From Nodosilinea nodulosa PCC 7104 (GTDB taxonomy: Bacteria; Cyanobacteriota; Cyanobacteriia; Phormidesmidales; Phormidesmidaceae): a stretch of DNA of 64,000 bases. The notes under the pieces are model-generated. The model was given only the letters and a program-made list of their open reading frames with translations, made no database searches and was not told the origin of the DNA. A program made the translations under genes and the position numbers. The stretch is taken from assembly GCF_000309385.1 (NCBI RefSeq), contig NZ_JH976538.1, forward strand, positions 251,332 through 315,331, in the 5' to 3' direction. Shown in pieces: positions 26,670 through 35,200 of this stretch (its first letter is position 1; every line of letters begins with the position of its first letter).

Positions 26670-27809
26670 CTAGGGCCTAAATAACGATTCCGCCGAATTG
26701 GTCAGAGAATCAAAAAAGAGCAAAAAGCCCAGCACGTCGCGAAAGGGCTGGGTAAAGGTGTTGAGCGCATAGCTCACCCGCGCCATCAGGTTACGATCGA
26801 CCACCAAAATATCGTTCTCCTGGAGCGGAACATTCTGGCTCAGGTCGCCGTTTACCGCCGCCGTCGCGTCCACCATAAGCGTATCGGCAGATCCGGTTTC
26901 CGGATTAAAGCGCAGCACGGCAATGCGGTGGTAGGCGGCCACATCGGGGTTCACCCCGGCCACCGCCAGGGCGTCTAAGAAGCGGCTGCCGTTGGGCAGG
27001 TTGATCGCCCCAAAGCGGGCCTCTCCCCCCCGCGCCCCGGCGGCCCGGTTCAGCACCCGCACGGTAATTTCGGGCCGCGCCAGGGTTGAGGTGGCGACCA
27101 GATCGCGATCGTAGCTGCCCACATCCTCCGGAGTCAGGCGCGGCACGGTAATCACGTCGCCATCCTGCAGCTGCACCTGGGGAATGGGGTCTCCCTGCAC
27201 CAGCGGCGTAAACAGATCCACCGTTTGCGACAGCCGCGATCCGTCCTTTAGGGACCGATCGACCTGAACCATGCGCAGGTCCGCCAGGGTGGTTGACCCC
27301 CCTGCCGTCAGCAGCGCCACGGACAGCTGCGGAGCCTGTAGCGGATACAGCCCAGGGCGCGGCACCTCTCCCACCACAGTTACCTCCACCGGGCGTTGGG
27401 CCGTCAAGATCAGCGACACATCGGGGTTGACCACGTACTGGTTGTAGAGGCTGAAAAGCCTGTCGCGGGCCTGATCGAGGGTGAGCCCCGCCAGGTTGGC
27501 CGTACCCGCCAGGGGCACCACCACATTGCCCTGAATATCCAGGGTGGCCGGAAAGCTCAGATCTGGAAACCGCTGCACTCCAACAAAAATGCTGTCGCCT
27601 GGCCCCAGGCGGTAGGCGTCGAAATCACCCGTTGGCGCAGGCGACAGGGGTCTTAAGGGCAAATCCGGTGGGCTGGTCGGCTTCAGGGGTACCGGGGTTT
27701 GAGCCAGCGTCGGCAGGGCCACCCATACAACCCAAACAGCCCCCAAGCCACTCCACAAACCGAGCTTGCCCGCCGCTGCTGCCCGCCCAACTAAACCACT
27801 CAAGACCAT
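26670..27809 (-). CDS. Wza-like polysaccharide export outer-membrane protein (SLBB domains)
   Basis: About 380 residues from the ATG at 27807-27809, which begins a good signal peptide (GLGAVWVVWVALPTLAQ); a start 14 codons upstream is also open. The poly-export domain follows (YRLGPGDSIFVGVQRFPDLS, GNVVVPLAGTANLAGLTLDQ), then SLBB-type segments (VTVVGEVPRPGLYPL, LQDGDVITVPRL). It should form the outer-membrane channel for polysaccharide working with the Wzc-like protein encoded directly downstream. No lipobox cysteine was seen, although many Wza proteins are lipoproteins. Confidence 0.87.
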   Translation of the reverse strand: MVLSGLVGRAAAAGKLGLWSGLGAVWVVWVALPTLAQTPVPLKPTSPPDLPLRPLSPAPTGDFDAYRLGPGDSIFVGVQRFPDLSFPATLDIQGNVVVPLAGTANLAGLTLDQARDRLFSLYNQYVVNPDVSLILTAQRPVEVTVVGEVPRPGLYPLQAPQLSVALLTAGGSTTLADLRMVQVDRSLKDGSRLSQTVDLFTPLVQGDPIPQVQLQDGDVITVPRLTPEDVGSYDRDLVATSTLARPEITVRVLNRAAGARGGEARFGAINLPNGSRFLDALAVAGVNPDVAAYHRIAVLRFNPETGSADTLMVDATAAVNGDLSQNVPLQENDILVVDRNLMARVSYALNTFTQPFRDVLGFLLFFDSLTNSAESLFRP

Positions 27810-28056
27810 AGCCTCAACAGAAGAAGCCTCTTCCAGGGATGACTCCCCCATATTGCCCCATATTTCTGGCGATACGACGCCTGAAAATGCCGTGGTGGAT
27901 TAAAACTGGGTAGATTTGCCCTAGGCAGCGGCGCCGCGATCGCCCAGCCGCAGCTCAGCACCCCCGCTCCCTGGGGCAATCCCTATGCCGTCAGGGCGGC
28001 TAACCGCCTTGAGGCCCTGCGCTGATGCCCAGGTTAGATTTGAGGTCAGGCTGGCG

Positions 28057-28506
28057 CTAAAACGGGATGTCGTCATAGCTGGGGGCGGGTTCGGCGGTGG
28101 CGCTGGGGGCGGACCGAGGGGTTGCCGGGCGAGAGGCCGCCGGGCTGGGAGTTGCCGCTGGGGCGGCCACCGCTGCCGGCGGAGCCATGGGCATCGTGTT
28201 CAGATCGCCGACGCTGTAGATGCGCTGCACGGTCATTTCCACCTGCTTTTCTTTGTAGCCCTCGGGGCGCTCGACCACATTCATGGCCAGGCGACCCTCC
28301 AGCAGCACCCGCTGCCCGGCCTGGTACTGGGCCTGAATGTCCTGGGCCAGGTTGCCCCAGCCCACCACCTTCATCTGGGAGGAGGGATCGCCCTCCTTTA
28401 GCCCTGGAAACTGCACTACAAACTCGGCGACGGGAGTTTGGTTGTCGGAGGTGTAGCGCAGCTGGGGTGCCTGCACGATTTCGGCCATCATCAGGCAGTT
28501 GTTCAT
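28057..28506 (-). CDS. ssb: Single-stranded DNA-binding protein
   Basis: 149 residues from the ATG at 28504-28506; the upstream extension is antisense-like. The OB-fold core is seen as MNNCLMMAEIVQAPQLRYTS, FVVQFPG, MKVVGWGNLAQDIQAQYQAG and VLLEGRLAMN. A Pro/Ala-rich disordered linker follows and the protein ends in the acidic tip YDDIPF, used by SSB to recruit repair and replication proteins. The ATG overlaps the TGA of the guanylyltransferase/mutase gene (ATGA), so the two are translationally coupled, an unexpected partnership. Confidence 0.9.
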   Translation of the reverse strand: MNNCLMMAEIVQAPQLRYTSDNQTPVAEFVVQFPGLKEGDPSSQMKVVGWGNLAQDIQAQYQAGQRVLLEGRLAMNVVERPEGYKEKQVEMTVQRIYSVGDLNTMPMAPPAAVAAPAATPSPAASRPATPRSAPSATAEPAPSYDDIPF

Positions 28507-31034
28507 AGCGGCATAGGCTCCTTGATGCCCTGTTCTTTGTCGATGAAAGTTTGGACGTGATCTTGGTACTTGACCATGGTGCCGTCGAGCCATTCGCGGC
28601 TCTCGCTGTTGCCGTAGATGTGCACCAGGGGTTCGCCCGCGTCGGGCAGCACCAGCACCCAGTCGTCGGGGTTGTCGCCTAAAATTTTAACCCCATCGAT
28701 GAGTTCCAGGCGCTCGGGCGGATTTTCTTCGACCAGGTAGCGCATTAAAGCCCCCTTGACGGTCCAGGGGCAGCGCAGGGTCTGCATGCGGTAGGCCATG
28801 CGGGGCAGCTCTGACCAGATTTGGCCGAGCGATCGCTGCTGCAAACTCAGGATTTCAATCAGCTTGGCAATGCAGAACATGGCGTCGAAGCCGGGGTGCA
28901 GCTCAGGGAAGATAAAGCCCATTTCGCCGCTGCCGCCCAGCACCACGTTGGGGTTGGTCTGGCAGGCTTCCATCAGGGCGGTGGGGTTGGCCTTGGTGCG
29001 AATCACCTGACCGTCGTGGCGGCGGGCAATGTGCTCAATCACGCCGGAGGTGTGCACGGGCACCACAATCGTGCCCCGGGGGTGGGTGGTCAGCATCATG
29101 TGGGCCATCAGGGCGGTGAGCACTTCGCCGCGAATGCGGGTGCCCACCTCGTCGACGAGAATCAGCTGCTCGCCGTTGGCCGACACCTGGGCCCCAAAGG
29201 TAGCCCGCAGCGACTGCACCACCTGACCCAGCTGGCCCAGCATCATCTCGCGCTCGTCGTTGGAGAGGGCGACCTGGCGCAGGCTGGCGTTGAGCACCAC
29301 GGCATCGCAGTCAAACTTGCCGAGAATCTGCGGCAGCACCGCCCCCGACACCGCGTACAGATAGTCGATGACCACCTTGGCCTGGCTGTTGATCACCGCC
29401 TCCACGTTGAGGTGCTTTTCAAAGGCGGTGGTGTAGGTCGAGACCACGCCCGTGGGGTAGGTGACGGTGCCGATCTCGTGGATGGGCGATCGCCTGAGGT
29501 CTTCTTTGAAGTAGGCCCCCTCGATTTTCTTCTCCTTGCCCTTGGGAATATCGATGCCGTGCTCGTCAAAAAACTCGATCAGAATGTAGTCGGGGCGATC
29601 GGGGTGCAGACGCACGTGAATGCCCCCGGCCACCCCCATTTCGGCCAGCACGCTGCGGGCCACCGGAATCGCCGTGGCCTCCAGGTTTTGAATGTTGATG
29701 CCCACCGACATCAGGCCGGCAATCAGCGATCGCGACACCATGCGCGAAATGCTGCGCTGATCCCGCGATACGGTGACGTGGGAGCCGGGCTTGAGGGTTG
29801 ACCCGTAGGCCGCCCCCAGCTTGACGGCAAACTCGGGGGTGATGTCGATATTGGCCAGCCCGGCGACCCCCCGCTGGCCAAAGAGATTGCGCTGAGCAGT
29901 ATTGCCCCAGATAAGGTTAATGTTCAACGTTGCACCTGACTCGATTTGCTTACTCGGCCAGACCCGCACGCCGGGGCTAATTTGCGCCTCTTCGCCCACC
30001 GTTGAAAGCGGGCCAATCACCGCCCCCTCCAGCACGTGGGAACGGCGGTCAACCCGCGCCCCCCGAGCGATGGAGCAGGCCCGCAGGTGCACCTCATCGC
30101 CGACAATAGCGCCGTTCCAAATGATCGGGCGCTTCAGGTCGGCATCGCAGCCGATGGTGACATTGTCACCGATGACCGTGCCCGCCTCGAGCACCGTTCG
30201 GGCGCCAATGCGGCAGTTGTTGCCAATCATCACCGGCGGATGGATCTGAACCGTTGGATCTATCTGGGTATTGTCACCGATCCAAACATCTGGCGATGTC
30301 TCTGGGTACGCATAATCGACCACAACTTTGCGGTGCAGGGCATCGTACTGGGCCTCGCGGTAGGCCTCCAGGTGGCCGACATCGCACCAGTAGCCGTCGG
30401 CGACATAGCCAAACATCGGCTCGCCCTTCTCCAGCAGCAGCGGGAACAGGTCTTTGGAAAAGTCAGACTCTTCGTTAGTGGGCAGGTAGTCGAGCACCTC
30501 AGGCTCAAGAATGTAGGTGCCGGTATTGACGGTGTCTGAAAAAATTTCGCTGGTGGAGGGCTTTTCTAAAAACCGCTTAATGCGCCCCTCATCGTCGGTA
30601 ATCACCACGCCAAACTCGATCGGGTTGGGCACCCGCGTGAGCACCAGCGTGGCCTTTGACCCCTTTTGCTTGTGGTACTCGATGGCGGCTTTGAGATCGA
30701 AGTCGGTGACGCTGTCGCCGCTGATCACCAAAAAAGTTTCGGTCAGCAGATCGGAAATATTTTTGACGCAGCCAGCGGTGCCCAGGGGCTGGTCTTCTTC
30801 GACGGCGTAGGTCATCTGGATGCCAAAGTCGCGCCCGTCGCTAAAGTAGTTGCGCATGACATCAGGCAGATAAAAGAGGGTAGCAATCACCTCGGTAATG
30901 CCGTTGCGCTTGAGCAGGTTAACAATATGTTCGGCAATGGGGCGATTGAGAATCGGCACCATTGGCTTGGGCAAGTCACAGGTCAGTGGCCGTAGACGAG
31001 TTCCTGAACCACCAGCCATAAGTACTGCACGCAT
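28503..31034 (-). CDS. Mannose-1-phosphate guanylyltransferase / phosphomannomutase-like fusion
   Basis: 843 residues. Residues 1-235 are a nucleotidyltransferase (VLMAGGSGTRLRPLTCDLPK, VISGDSVTDFD, LGTAGCVKN). Residues ~250-370 are left-handed beta-helix hexapeptide repeats (IGDNTQIDPTVQIHPPVMIG). The remainder is an alpha-D-phosphohexomutase. Such fusions are common in cyanobacteria and supply activated sugars, probably GDP-mannose, for cell-surface glycans. In the mutase part, the place of the phosphoserine motif TASHNP reads RLHPDR in GGIHVRLHPDRPDY, so the catalytic serine is missing and mutase activity is unlikely. The start is the first ATG and follows GGAG. Confidence 0.88.
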   Translation of the reverse strand: MRAVLMAGGSGTRLRPLTCDLPKPMVPILNRPIAEHIVNLLKRNGITEVIATLFYLPDVMRNYFSDGRDFGIQMTYAVEEDQPLGTAGCVKNISDLLTETFLVISGDSVTDFDLKAAIEYHKQKGSKATLVLTRVPNPIEFGVVITDDEGRIKRFLEKPSTSEIFSDTVNTGTYILEPEVLDYLPTNEESDFSKDLFPLLLEKGEPMFGYVADGYWCDVGHLEAYREAQYDALHRKVVVDYAYPETSPDVWIGDNTQIDPTVQIHPPVMIGNNCRIGARTVLEAGTVIGDNVTIGCDADLKRPIIWNGAIVGDEVHLRACSIARGARVDRRSHVLEGAVIGPLSTVGEEAQISPGVRVWPSKQIESGATLNINLIWGNTAQRNLFGQRGVAGLANIDITPEFAVKLGAAYGSTLKPGSHVTVSRDQRSISRMVSRSLIAGLMSVGINIQNLEATAIPVARSVLAEMGVAGGIHVRLHPDRPDYILIEFFDEHGIDIPKGKEKKIEGAYFKEDLRRSPIHEIGTVTYPTGVVSTYTTAFEKHLNVEAVINSQAKVVIDYLYAVSGAVLPQILGKFDCDAVVLNASLRQVALSNDEREMMLGQLGQVVQSLRATFGAQVSANGEQLILVDEVGTRIRGEVLTALMAHMMLTTHPRGTIVVPVHTSGVIEHIARRHDGQVIRTKANPTALMEACQTNPNVVLGGSGEMGFIFPELHPGFDAMFCIAKLIEILSLQQRSLGQIWSELPRMAYRMQTLRCPWTVKGALMRYLVEENPPERLELIDGVKILGDNPDDWVLVLPDAGEPLVHIYGNSESREWLDGTMVKYQDHVQTFIDKEQGIKEPMPL

Positions 31035-31107
31035 ATCGTCTCCTTCCTGCTTCTAAACATTTCTCGATGGGGTTTCCACTTGACAGCGGAACCATGAGCT
31101 CTATACC

Positions 31108-31198
31108 GATAGATTAGTCTATCTAGAGGGATATCTATAACCTTATCCCGGCCCTAACCTGCCCGAGGATAGATTAGGGTAAATACACCTAATCTATC
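31108..31198. promoter_or_regulatory. Triple GATAGATTAG motif upstream of the guanylyltransferase gene
   Basis: GATAGA-TTAG-TCTATC at 31108-31123 is a short hairpin. GATAGATTAGG at 31168-31178 and its exact complement at 31188-31198 form an 11-bp inverted repeat with a 9-nt spacer. All share GATAGATTAG. They sit in the 321-bp gap between two divergent genes (start 31034 leftward, 31356 rightward), where an operator is plausible. No T-run follows, so a terminator is less likely. The rest of the gap shows no gene. Confidence 0.5.
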
Positions 31199-31355
31199 TC
31201 TATCCCAGGTGGGATCTGTTTTGCGCTGCTGTGCGCTTGCCTTCTCCGCCGTCCTTTGGGGCAAAGCTAGGGAATATAGCGACAATCAAAGGCAACCGGG
31301 GGCAACGTTGGTATTGTAGAAGCATAGGCGACCCGGGTAGGAAGGAGCAGTGACT

Positions 31356-31538
31356 ATGGGTACATTGATTGCGCTTTTGTTGGCCGGTATCTATGGCGGT
31401 GGGGCCTTCAAGTTTTGGACGGGGTTTAACCGCACGAACTTTAGCGAGGGCAAGGTGAAGTTCACCCTGCTGTGGCCAGTGTTTTTGGCCTTAAATAAGT
31501 CCTATCGCGAAAACTTTAGCCGGGCCCTGAAGGGATGA
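31356..31538 (+). CDS. Conserved small membrane protein
   Basis: 60 residues from the ATG at 31356, with AGGAG 8 nt upstream; a GTG two codons earlier is too close to that site. The N-terminal half is one hydrophobic helix (LIALLLAGIYGGGAFKFW), followed by FNRTNFSEGKVKFTLLWPVF and a basic tail ending SYRENFSRALKG. It resembles a short conserved cyanobacterial protein with no known function. Its stop overlaps the start of the methyltransferase gene by 4 bp. Confidence 0.75.
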   Translation: MGTLIALLLAGIYGGGAFKFWTGFNRTNFSEGKVKFTLLWPVFLALNKSYRENFSRALKG

Positions 31539-32263
31539 AAGGCGCAGGGATGAAAAGCGAAGGGCCGGGCCGCTTGCCCGCTGACCCCTCCCCCTGGGGT
31601 GCCCAGTTGCAGGCCGTGGCCCGGCGCTACGACCATGAGTTTGGCGGCAAAGCCTTCGATCTGCCGCCTGAGGTCGAGGAGATGGCGGTGTTCCAGGACT
31701 GGATTGCGGGCACCCTGACGACCCGGATTTCGACGCCTTTTTGGGAGGCGGTGAAGCCCCGCAAGCGCGATCGCTGCCTCGATATTGGCTGCGGCATCAG
31801 CTTTTTAATCTATCCCTGGCGCGAGTGGGAGGCCCTGTTCCACGGCCACGAGATTAGCTCAGTGGCCTGCCAGGCGCTGACCTCCCGCGGCCCCCAGCTC
31901 AACTCCAAGCTGTTTAAGGGGGTGACCCAGGCCCCGGCCCACCGCCTGGAGTACGAGCCCCACAGCTTCGATATGGCGATCGCCACCGGAGTGAGCTGCT
32001 ATTACCCCGCCGACTACTGGGCTACGGTACTCCAGCAGGTCAAAAAAATCCTCAAGCCCGGCGGCTGGTTTCTCTTCGATGCGATCAATTCCGAGGCCGA
32101 ACTGGCCGAACCCTGGGCGATTTTAGAAACCTATCTGGGGGCCGAGGTGCATCTGGAAGACCTCGATCGCTGGCCCGCCCTGGTGAAAGCCGAAGGCGCG
32201 CGGGTTGTCTCCAGTCGTGACTACGAGCTGTTTCGCCTGTTTAAGGTGAAGTGGGATGTTTGA
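31535..32263 (+). CDS. Class I SAM-dependent methyltransferase
   Basis: 242 residues. Motif I is DRCLDIGCGISFLIYPW (~85-101), and a later segment DMAIATGVSCYYPADYW fits motif IV. LKPGGWFLFDAINSE fits motif V-VI of class I methyltransferases. The substrate cannot be told. It is translationally coupled (ATGA) to the small membrane protein gene. A 16-bp G-rich tandem repeat follows its stop directly. Confidence 0.85.
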   Translation: MKGAGMKSEGPGRLPADPSPWGAQLQAVARRYDHEFGGKAFDLPPEVEEMAVFQDWIAGTLTTRISTPFWEAVKPRKRDRCLDIGCGISFLIYPWREWEALFHGHEISSVACQALTSRGPQLNSKLFKGVTQAPAHRLEYEPHSFDMAIATGVSCYYPADYWATVLQQVKKILKPGGWFLFDAINSEAELAEPWAILETYLGAEVHLEDLDRWPALVKAEGARVVSSRDYELFRLFKVKWDV

Positions 32264-32264
32264 A

Positions 32265-32312
32265 GAGGGTGCGGGGGTGCGAGGGTGCGGGGGTGCGAGG
32301 GTGCGGGGGTGC
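32265..32312. repeat. 16-bp tandem repeat, three perfect copies
   Basis: GAGGGTGCGGGGGTGC is repeated exactly at 32265, 32281 and 32297, followed by a G-run. It begins just after the methyltransferase stop. Downstream to 32450 lies pyrimidine-rich DNA (CCCCACCCTCCCCATC type) with no gene. Confidence 0.92.
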
Positions 32313-32455
32313 GGGGGGAAGAACTGGCCTTATTTAACGCGCTAACCATCTATATTGTCTTCCCCACCCTCCCCATCTTCCCTATCCTCCCCGCCCCATC
32401 TTCCCCATCCCATTTGCGGTACCATTGGCAACGTCCCTGGGCCAGGAGGTGAATT

Positions 32456-33238
32456 TTGCGAGTTGGCTGGAAATTCTCAAAATTATTGCTGGTGCTAGCG
32501 CTAATTGCCCTGGGCGGCTGTAATCGAAGCGCTGCTCCAGATACCTCTCCTGAAGCCTCTACTCCGGGGGTAACCAGCGGCGTAGAAAGTACCCCCACCG
32601 CCGGGGCTGACGCCGCCCCAGCCGAGGCTGTGGATGATGGCGATTTTCGCTCGACGCCCATTGTCCCCACCCGCACCGCCTATCTGAAGACCCAGGCTGA
32701 GGGAGCGCGGGTTAACCTGCGATCGCAGCCTACGACCCAGGCCGGGGCCCGGGGCTACGGCCTGGGCGGCGACCAGATCACCCTGCTGCGCCTGGCCGAA
32801 GGGGAGGGGGGCTTTAGCTGGTACTACGTCAAATTTGCCCAGTCGGGAGCCGAGGGCTGGGTGCGCGGCGACTTTATCGACACCACCGGGCAGGCCGCGA
32901 ACCCGACCCCGGAGACAGCCCCTGGCACCAACCCAGAGATCAGCACCGGCCCCTGCGGCGAGAGCAACCGCCCCGCGGCCTTCTTTGAGACCAAGTCCTT
33001 TACAATTCACCTGTGCCAGACCCCCAAGGGGCTGAGCTACATTGGCATTAACAAAGCCAGCAATGAGACCCTGACCACCGACGATGTGCACGAAGACCAG
33101 GGCACCTACATTGCCATCAACGGCAACTACCAGTACCACATCAACGACAAAACCCTGGCCGTCTACCAGGTCACTAGCGGCAGCTACACGCAGATTGAAT
33201 CAGAGGATGTTGTCCGCCACGTGCGCTTCTCGAACTGA
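32456..33238 (+). CDS. Secreted lipoprotein with an SH3-like domain
   Basis: 260 residues from a TTG at 32456; AGGAGG ends 6 nt before it, and no ATG offers the complete signal peptide. The signal peptide and lipobox are LLLVLALIALGGC with Cys near residue 21. A Pro/Ala/Thr-rich stretch leads to a bacterial SH3 domain (ARVNLRSQPTTQAGARGYGL, then WYYVKFAQSGAEGWVRGDFI). The C-terminal ~90 residues (SFTIHLCQTPKGLSYIGIN) form a second beta-rich domain. Probably envelope-anchored; substrate unknown. Confidence 0.8.
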   Translation: MRVGWKFSKLLLVLALIALGGCNRSAAPDTSPEASTPGVTSGVESTPTAGADAAPAEAVDDGDFRSTPIVPTRTAYLKTQAEGARVNLRSQPTTQAGARGYGLGGDQITLLRLAEGEGGFSWYYVKFAQSGAEGWVRGDFIDTTGQAANPTPETAPGTNPEISTGPCGESNRPAAFFETKSFTIHLCQTPKGLSYIGINKASNETLTTDDVHEDQGTYIAINGNYQYHINDKTLAVYQVTSGSYTQIESEDVVRHVRFSN

Positions 33239-33247
33239 CGCAAGCCT

Positions 33248-35143
33248 CTACCCCGGCGGAATTTCATCGCGTGCGGGCTCTCTGCTCGGCGGCGACACAT
33301 CCACTGGCTCCACGCTGGTGGGGCTTTCGGTGGTGTAGGGATCGGCGGGCGATGCGGGAACGGCTGGAGCCGGGCTGGAGCTGGCCGCCGGAGCCGCGCT
33401 GGGAGTCCCTACGGGGGCTACAGGCTGGGCCATCTCGGTGTGCACGGTGGTCGTCATGCGGCGAATGAGCTCGCTGGCGCGGCCGTCGTTGTCGGGCCGC
33501 TGCACCAGCAATGCCAGGGCATAGCGCTTGCCGTTGGGCACGTCTATTAAGGCGACGTCGCCCAGCATGGTGCCAATATCGCCGGTTTTGTGGGCTGTTA
33601 TGGACCCATCAGTGATGCCCGAGGGGATTAGGCTAGCGTTTTCGGTGCGCTGCATGATGCTGAACATGCGATCGCGCGATCGCGGCGTCAGCAGGCCACC
33701 CTGGTCAATCAGCGCCATCAGCAGGGCCAGATCTTTAGCACTGGTGGTGTTGGTACCATCTAGATCCGGCAGGGGGTTGCGCAGCAGCGTCTGCTCTAGC
33801 CCCCAGCTGGCGAAGGTTTGGTTGAGCGCCTCCATGCCCCCCAGGGCAGCAATCATCATGTTGGCGGCGGTGTTGTCGCTCGACACAATCATGTGGGTCG
33901 CCACCTCCAGGGCGGTGTATTGAGTACCCACGGCATCGCTGTGCATGGTGCCCGAACCCCCTGCCACGTCCTCTTCCCGCAGCACCATGGCCTGGTTGAG
34001 GTCCATGGTGCCCGCGTCAACCTGCTGCAAAAAGGCCACCAAAATTGGCATTTTGATGGTGCTGGCGGCGGCGATCGGCTCGCCGCCGCCCAGATCGACG
34101 TACTGGCCCGAATCGAGATCGACGGCAAAGGCCAGGGGGGTAAGGCCGGGGGTGAGGGTGGCCAGGTTCTCCAGCTCACCCTTGAGGTGGGTGAACTCGC
34201 TGGCCAATCGCAGGCTGGCAATGGTGGTAGCGGCGCCGCCCTGCACCAGCGGCCCCGAAGCTTTAAGGGCGGCAGTCTCTCGGGCGGGCGGGGCCACCTC
34301 ATTGCCGGGCGAGGCCACATTGCTGGGGCTGAGCACCGACAGGAGTGTGCCCGCGATCGCCGCTACCCCGACGCCTAAAATAACCAGCCGAATCAGGTAG
34401 AGCAGGGGCAGGGGCGGATTGGCCAACCGCCGCCGCGCCGTTGCCGCCCGCGATCGCCGGGGAGGGCCCTCCGGCAGCGGGCCAGACTCAACGCCGGGTT
34501 CTGGCACTAGCCCGCGGGCGGCCTGAGCGGCGGCGGGCGAAGCTCCTCCTCGACCAGTCTGCGAGGCTTCCCCTCGACCAGTCTGCGACCACCGTCGCTG
34601 CCCCGTCCGCAGGGGGGTGACGTTGGGGGGCAGCGCCCCGGCAGGCGACCCGCTCCGGCCCAGGGGAGCGGCGCCAGCACCGGGGTTGAGGGTGCTGGGG
34701 TGAATGCTGTGGGGGTGCATTTGCAGCGGCGGTGTTCCCGGCTGGGGCGGGCGCGGCGAAACGGGCGCACTCTGCTGTACCCGTACCTCTGGCCGGGTGG
34801 GAGCGGGCGATCGCTGGGGCTGGGCGGCGGCGCCACGGTTGACCGGCGGCAGTGAGGCATTGCCTCGCGTCGGGGGGCGCCCCTCTGGCTCGGACTCAGC
34901 GGGGGCAACGCCAAAGTCAGGGGTGAGCTGCTGGTGCTGCCGCCACTGATTGCGTCGTCGCGCCACCGGGGAGGGCCGCTGAAACCCATCGCTGCCCCAG
35001 GTGCTACTGGCTTCGCCGGGGAGCTGTAGCCCGCCCCGACCGCCCTCGGGCGCAGGGGGAGCGGGCTCACTCCAGGGTGAGCTAGCCTCGGGGCGACCCG
35101 AAGCCGCCGAAAATGGATTGCGAGAATCGTCGTACTGTGCCAT
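33248..35143 (-). CDS. Class A beta-lactamase-like serine hydrolase, membrane-anchored
   Basis: 631 residues, twice the usual size. Residues 1-240 are Pro/Gly/Ser-rich and disordered. One membrane helix lies at ~246-270 (LIRLVILGVGVAAIAGTLL). The catalytic domain has SxxK as STIK (Ser361, Lys364), SDN (422-424) and KTG (519-521). A Glu-rich stretch before SDN (LREEDVAGGSGTM) may replace the usual omega-loop Glu. The family contains true penicillinases and related cyanobacterial hydrolases; resistance cannot be claimed. The long cytoplasmic N-tail is unusual and suggests attachment to another envelope protein. Confidence 0.82.
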   Translation of the reverse strand: MAQYDDSRNPFSAASGRPEASSPWSEPAPPAPEGGRGGLQLPGEASSTWGSDGFQRPSPVARRRNQWRQHQQLTPDFGVAPAESEPEGRPPTRGNASLPPVNRGAAAQPQRSPAPTRPEVRVQQSAPVSPRPPQPGTPPLQMHPHSIHPSTLNPGAGAAPLGRSGSPAGALPPNVTPLRTGQRRWSQTGRGEASQTGRGGASPAAAQAARGLVPEPGVESGPLPEGPPRRSRAATARRRLANPPLPLLYLIRLVILGVGVAAIAGTLLSVLSPSNVASPGNEVAPPARETAALKASGPLVQGGAATTIASLRLASEFTHLKGELENLATLTPGLTPLAFAVDLDSGQYVDLGGGEPIAAASTIKMPILVAFLQQVDAGTMDLNQAMVLREEDVAGGSGTMHSDAVGTQYTALEVATHMIVSSDNTAANMMIAALGGMEALNQTFASWGLEQTLLRNPLPDLDGTNTTSAKDLALLMALIDQGGLLTPRSRDRMFSIMQRTENASLIPSGITDGSITAHKTGDIGTMLGDVALIDVPNGKRYALALLVQRPDNDGRASELIRRMTTTVHTEMAQPVAPVGTPSAAPAASSSPAPAVPASPADPYTTESPTSVEPVDVSPPSREPARDEIPPG

Positions 35144-35200
35144 CTGACTTACTCACGCCGTGTGTGCCGTTATCTGCCCGCCGTAGATAGGGCCTAGTCT

